Assembly: GCA_029582165.1 (NCBI GenBank)
Contig: CM055872.1
Span: 48,000,195 to 48,064,194 of the forward strand
Reading direction: 5' to 3'
Origin: Portulaca oleracea
Taxonomy: Eukaryota; Streptophyta; Magnoliopsida; Caryophyllales; Portulacaceae
Length of the DNA stretch: 64,000 bases
Part shown: one piece after another, positions 60,601-64,000 of the stretch
Position numbering within the stretch: position 1 is the stretch's first letter
How the letters are laid out: every line of letters starts with the position of its first letter
Notes under the pieces: model-generated
What the model was told of the DNA's origin: nothing
Database searches by the model: none
Seen by the model: only the letters and a program-made list of their open reading frames with translations
Program-made: the position numbers and the translations under genes

Positions 60601-61258
60601 GTGAAGGAGAATTGCCAAATATACTGAACAGGTGTCTACTTCAGCAAACAAGCACAGGAAGAAGGTGACCTTCCAGCCAGGAGACTTAGTTTGGATCCAC
60701 CTCAGGAAGGACAGGTTCCCCAGCAAAAGAAAATGCAAGTTGTTGCCAAGAGCAGATGGCCCCTTTGAAGTGCTTGGAAGAATTGGAGACAATGCCTACA
60801 GACTGGATCTATCTGAAGAGTATGGAGGCTCAGCAACATTCAATGTAGCAGATCTTCGACCATACTATCCAGCAGATGAAGACCTTCCAAGTTTGAGGAA
60901 AAACTTTCCTCAACCTGGGGAGGATGATGGAGACCATCACACAGAACAGTCAACAACAGCAACTCCATCAGCAAAGGAGACTTCCAAGGGATCTTCACCA
61001 GTAATTACAGCAGCAGCAGCACAAGGAGGAGGAGAACTTGTTGTTTCACACAATTCAGCAGCTAGACCAGCCCTTCCAGCAGAAACAACAGGCTTTCAAA
61101 GCCCAAAGACATACAAAGAAGCCACTCAAAAAATTCCAAAGTTCCAGCAGGAGGTTCTTAGCATCACCAGCAGCCACCACACCACCAACAGCATCCATCC
61201 AGGCTTGTTAAACCATTGTAAAGAAAGCCCTTGCATTTGCAGCCACTCAGCCCATTAG
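57618..61258 (+). pseudogene. pol of gypsy copy B (PR-RT-RH-INT), several breaks
   Basis: Protease has the DSG motif (VDSGSCTNAAS). TAA at 58596 replaces the Gln codon of copy A ([18 protein letters not shown]). Reverse transcriptase contains [13 protein letters not shown] and the catalytic YFDD. About 14 bp are missing near 59147, shifting the frame at the start of RNase H; another small loss lies near 59270. RNase H ([12 protein letters not shown]) and the integrase HHCC finger (CNVCQLAKS) are open from 59359 to 60069. Frames change again near 60050 and repeatedly in 60250-60620. The integrase C-terminal GPF module ([17 protein letters not shown]) is open from 60632 and runs through the LTR border at 60925 to a stop at 61258. 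Confidence 0.9.
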
Positions 61259-62270
61259 CATTGGTCATCCAGGCCAATTCCAGTTCCCAGCAGCAACAGT
61301 CCAAGCAGCTGACTTTCTCAATGTTGTATCTCTTGATTGAGGAAGTTTCAGCCAATGTTTCCTAGGAGTTTTTTGTTCCTTGCCATGTCCTTTTTAAGTC
61401 CAAGCTAAGTCCCAGCATGATCAAGCATGGCACGAGTAAGATTCAGAAGACAGAACAACCAATCCCAGCAGGGTTGTTTCATCAGTTTTTCTAGAACCCC
61501 AGTTCTGGGGCTATGTGTTTTGATTTCTGTTCACAGGGGTTGTTTTGGTCTTTCCAGCATGATATTAACCTGTTGAGATTACTTCTAGGTTAGCATTGGC
61601 ACGGGAATTACCTCAGTAACTTAGTTTTTACCCCTTAGGAGAGGAAAACTTCCTATTGGTCCATTTTGCCACCCTTTTGGCATTTGGTCCAATCAGAGAA
61701 TAGCTCAGTATTTTCCTTTTGTTTTCTTACAGTTTGTACTCGAGATCATTAGGATATAATCAGCTGTATTTGTTTCAAGCTTTATAGCTTAGGATAATCC
61801 AGGGAGATTAGGGAGAATGCTTATGCTTAAGTAACTGCTAATCAAACTTATTAGCTTTCTTTATATTAAAGTTTTCTATCTGAAGGATATCTCGGTGTTC
61901 ATTCAATAGTATTCTCGAGTGTCTTAGTACCTCTGAAAGTTTGTGAGTGTCCTATAACTCTCAATCTTGGTTCAATCAGCCTCACATCGAAATTGGCAAA
62001 TCCAAAGAAGTGTAAATCGAGCTTGATCATCCATGCTTTGGTGTATCTGTAGAGGCATGTATGTGAAGAGTCCTTGCCCTTGATTGCGCTTGTGGTGTGT
62101 ATCAGATGTAACCGTAGCCTATCCCTTTTATTCTGTTGTTGGGTTGTCTTCTATTCCAGCTTGTTGCTTTCTATCAGTTGTTGTAAGTTCAAGCATCCAG
62201 CAGTGTGTATGTGTGACTGTGTGGTGTGTCCTAGCTCAAGACTCTGATCTTAGTGAGTTAGCATACATCA
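60925..62270 (+). repeat. 3' LTR of gypsy copy B
   Basis: 1346 bp, preceded by the purine tract ctggggagga. Its first 334 bp encode the last 111 codons of the pol frame. Its region 61978-62120 contains altered words absent from the partner LTR. Confidence 0.93.
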
Positions 62271-62275
62271 TTTGT

Positions 62276-62683
62276 CATTCTTCAACGGAGCATCGTCACT
62301 AAAGAGCACGCATGAGACTATCCCGCGGACCCTTCCCATCTCTTCGGCGATGTCGTCGATGACCTTGTCGGGACTTCCGAATGCGACGTCGGGGGCGTTG
62401 GACACGACGACGAACGATTTCAGTCGCCTTGCGGAGCGCTCCGGCGATGCTGGAGGCGATTTGGGATGTGGATGACCTGGGTGGTTTCTTTCTTTATCTC
62501 GGTGATGATTTTGACTAATGCGTCGGCGACTGCATCTGAGATCATTCCGAGGATGCCGAAGGCGACGTCGTCGCTCGTCGAAGAGTGGGATGGATGGTTG
62601 TGGGTGTTGGGGGTAGGGGTGGGGGTCGGTCGATGGAAGAAGCCAAAAGGGGTGGAGCAACGATGAGGGTACAATATATATTA
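62276..62683 (-). other. GC-rich putative exon interrupted by gypsy copy B
   Basis: About 400 bp far more GC-rich than its surroundings, with a minus-strand open frame from 62726 to the gypsy border. The frame includes SFVVVSNAPDVAFGSPDKVI and DDIAEEMGRVRGIVS. A second, frame-shifted segment, DDVAFGILGMISDAVADALV, looks like a related repeat. Across the TTTGT target site the first frame would continue into PPALLSIVVTRALAKKRLQQ at 55080 and below, followed by a GT donor-like site. I do not recognise the protein. It could be a disrupted host gene or captured gene sequence. Confidence 0.45.
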
Positions 62684-63997
62684 CATGCTCTTGGAGCATG
62701 TGTTCCAAGTGCCATGTAATTTCCACATGGCATATAACTAATTAAAGGAAAAAAAATATTAACGGCCACTCCATATTTGATGGAACGTGCTTTTTACCTA
62801 GCTATATAAACAACTGACTCTGAAGCTTCTACTGATCCTCCATGCTCACCGCCCCCTATTCCTCTTCTCTCTCTAATCTCCTCCTCCCCTATCTCCATTA
62901 TTGTCTCCATCGCAGGCAACACCACCACCACCCGACTCCCCTATCTCCATTCCCTACCACCATCGTAGCCTTTTTTCCACTCTACCTCCTTTTCCCCCAT
63001 TGTTGGACTGCCTATACATGTCTCTTGCAATCGCGACATTCGAAATTTGATATTCTCTCTCATCATCAAATTGATGCTTTTGACTTCATTTCTAATGGCA
63101 AACTTCACTTGACAACTAATTCATGCTTCATAGAATGAGCATCCAGATGTTACGACAGATCAAATATTCGACCACAATGGTTTCAGTTCAACGACGATGA
63201 TTGGGAGTCCAAGATACCCATATTTATTTCATGAGAATTGTGTGGTTGTCACTTATTCATGGTTATCCATTCACAAATTCTTAGTTGTTCACTCACTAAT
63301 TCATGGTTATATACTCACTAATTCATGGTTGTTCACTGCAAGAAGTATATAATTGTTACTGATGAACTCACAATAGTTCACTCACTGATTCAAGGTTGTT
63401 CATTCACTAATTCATGGTTGTTCATTGGCTTCGATTTGTTCATTTTTGGCAATATTGTGGTTGTTCACTCACTAATTGATGGTTGTTCACTTATTAATTC
63501 ATGATTGTTCACTAGCCAATTTTTTGTTGTTCACTGTAAACTTCCATTGTGCATGTTGAAACTCTCAGGCCTACGACGATAGGAATGAAATATGAAAAGT
63601 TGGGAATGAAAAAAGAAATCTCTGTCCAGAAAATTGAGGTGGGATCCATTGATTCAATTATGGCTTGAAAAAGAAAACTGACTTGAAGAAGAAGAGAACT
63701 GTCATGAATAATTCTTGGTGAACAATTCAGTTTAAGTTAGTGAACAACGCAGTTCAATCGACAAAGTAGTTCAAGTTAGTGAAGATTATATGGTGAACAA
63801 TGATATTATAGTCAATGAACAACCAATTTTTTCTAATCGAAATCATGGGCAATGAATTGATCAAATGTTGACAGCTGATAGTAACCGTATGTAACCGCAC
63901 AAACACTAGTAACCGAAAAGCAGTTCTTGAAATTTTTTTTAAAAAAAATCTGACATGGCTTCCATGTCATCTCTTGGAGCACATACAACAAGAGCAT
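62684..63997. mobile_element. TIR element with internal repeats, near the window edge
   Basis: The left end 'atgctcttggagcatgtgttccaag' is mirrored by 'cttggagcacatacaacaagagcat' at the right. Both are followed inward by 'ccatgt'-type words (tgccatgtaat; gacatgg). The target duplication cannot be judged because the window stops three bases later. A 98-codon ORF (62842-63138) is unrecognised. Confidence 0.65.
63215..63840. repeat. Short-unit repeats 'ttcactcactaattcatggttg' and inverse copies
   Basis: Between 63240 and 63540 about ten variants of 'ggttgttcactcactaattcatgg' follow one another irregularly. From about 63715 to 63830 the inverse type appears ('agttagtgaacaac', 'gtgaacaat'). The two halves could pair as a fold-back within the 62684-63997 element. 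Confidence 0.75.
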
Positions 63998-64000
63998 ATA

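Larger units (their letters stand above)
55086..62270 (+). mobile_element. Ty3/gypsy retrotransposon copy B (CRM-like), full length
   Basis: 7185 bp with a perfect TTTGT duplication (55081-55085, 62271-62275): 5' LTR 55086-56433, primer site 56437-56448, gag, pol, 3' LTR 60925-62270. Same family as copy A, but gag is intact and protease-RT has only two stops. Outside a few aberrant blocks its two LTRs are almost identical, suggesting recent insertion. It starts about 675 bp from the DGAT1 start codon, on the opposite strand to DGAT1. Confidence 0.95.

Noticed and set aside
62268..62726. 152-codon minus-strand ORF as a complete gene
   Set aside because: Its terminal stop comes from the gypsy LTR end (TGA from ...CATCA), so the present ORF is truncated by the insertion and cannot be the original gene end.
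63215..63540. CRISPR array
   Set aside because: The 22-24 bp units are adjacent and variable, without unique spacers of constant length, and the sequence is plant nuclear DNA within a TIR element.

Overview
The window is nuclear DNA from a flowering plant. The evidence is a 16-exon diacylglycerol O-acyltransferase 1 (DGAT1) gene with eudicot-like organisation, plant-type Ty3/gypsy and Ty1/copia LTR retrotransposons, L1 and RTE LINEs, a Cassandra-type 5S-bearing LTR, hAT and Mutator-like TIR elements, and AT-rich spacer. The species cannot be named from the sequence. No tRNA gene, intact rRNA gene, CRISPR array or bacterial-style operon was seen.

Layout. Positions 1-1700 hold three short TIR elements, two of them framed by (TA)n. 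Positions 2690-3060 hold a gag scrap. A nested block follows: a deleted copia-type element (4381-13791, duplication CATGA) carries a complete but decayed gypsy element (copy A, 5788-12969, duplication GGGAA) inside its 3' LTR. After another TIR element (14592-14950) comes a second nest: a minus-strand, gag-stub-only copia-like element (15281-25659) that contains a hAT element, which contains an L1 LINE, and separately a 1-kb retroposon and a Cassandra-type solo LTR. A likely HMG-box gene fragment lies at 25980-26253.

Host genes. A four-exon minus-strand gene (28731-31290, 188 aa, possibly an outer-envelope protein) is followed at higher coordinates by the minus-strand DGAT1 gene (34815-54411, 519 aa, all 16 coding exons open with GT-AG splice sites). 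DGAT1 introns are inflated by an L1 remnant, an RTE LINE that was itself split by a hAT element carrying a roughly 168-bp tandem array, other TIR or LTR remnants, and unusually long poly(C)/poly(G) runs.

Upstream of DGAT1. A second gypsy element (copy B, 55086-62270, duplication TTTGT) begins about 675 bp upstream of the DGAT1 start codon. It interrupts a reading frame that would be continuous in the empty site. The window ends in a GC-rich putative exon and a TIR element with an internal 'ttcactcactaattcatgg'-type repeat array.

The two gypsy copies share TGATG...CATCA termini, an initiator-Met-tRNA type primer site, and a pol frame running about 110 codons into the 3' LTR. These traits suggest the CRM (centromeric retrotransposon) lineage of chromoviruses. 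Both copies carry stops and frameshifts. Many differences between them cluster at CAG/CTG motifs, so some apparent breaks may be sequencing artefacts at CHG-methylated sites rather than biology.
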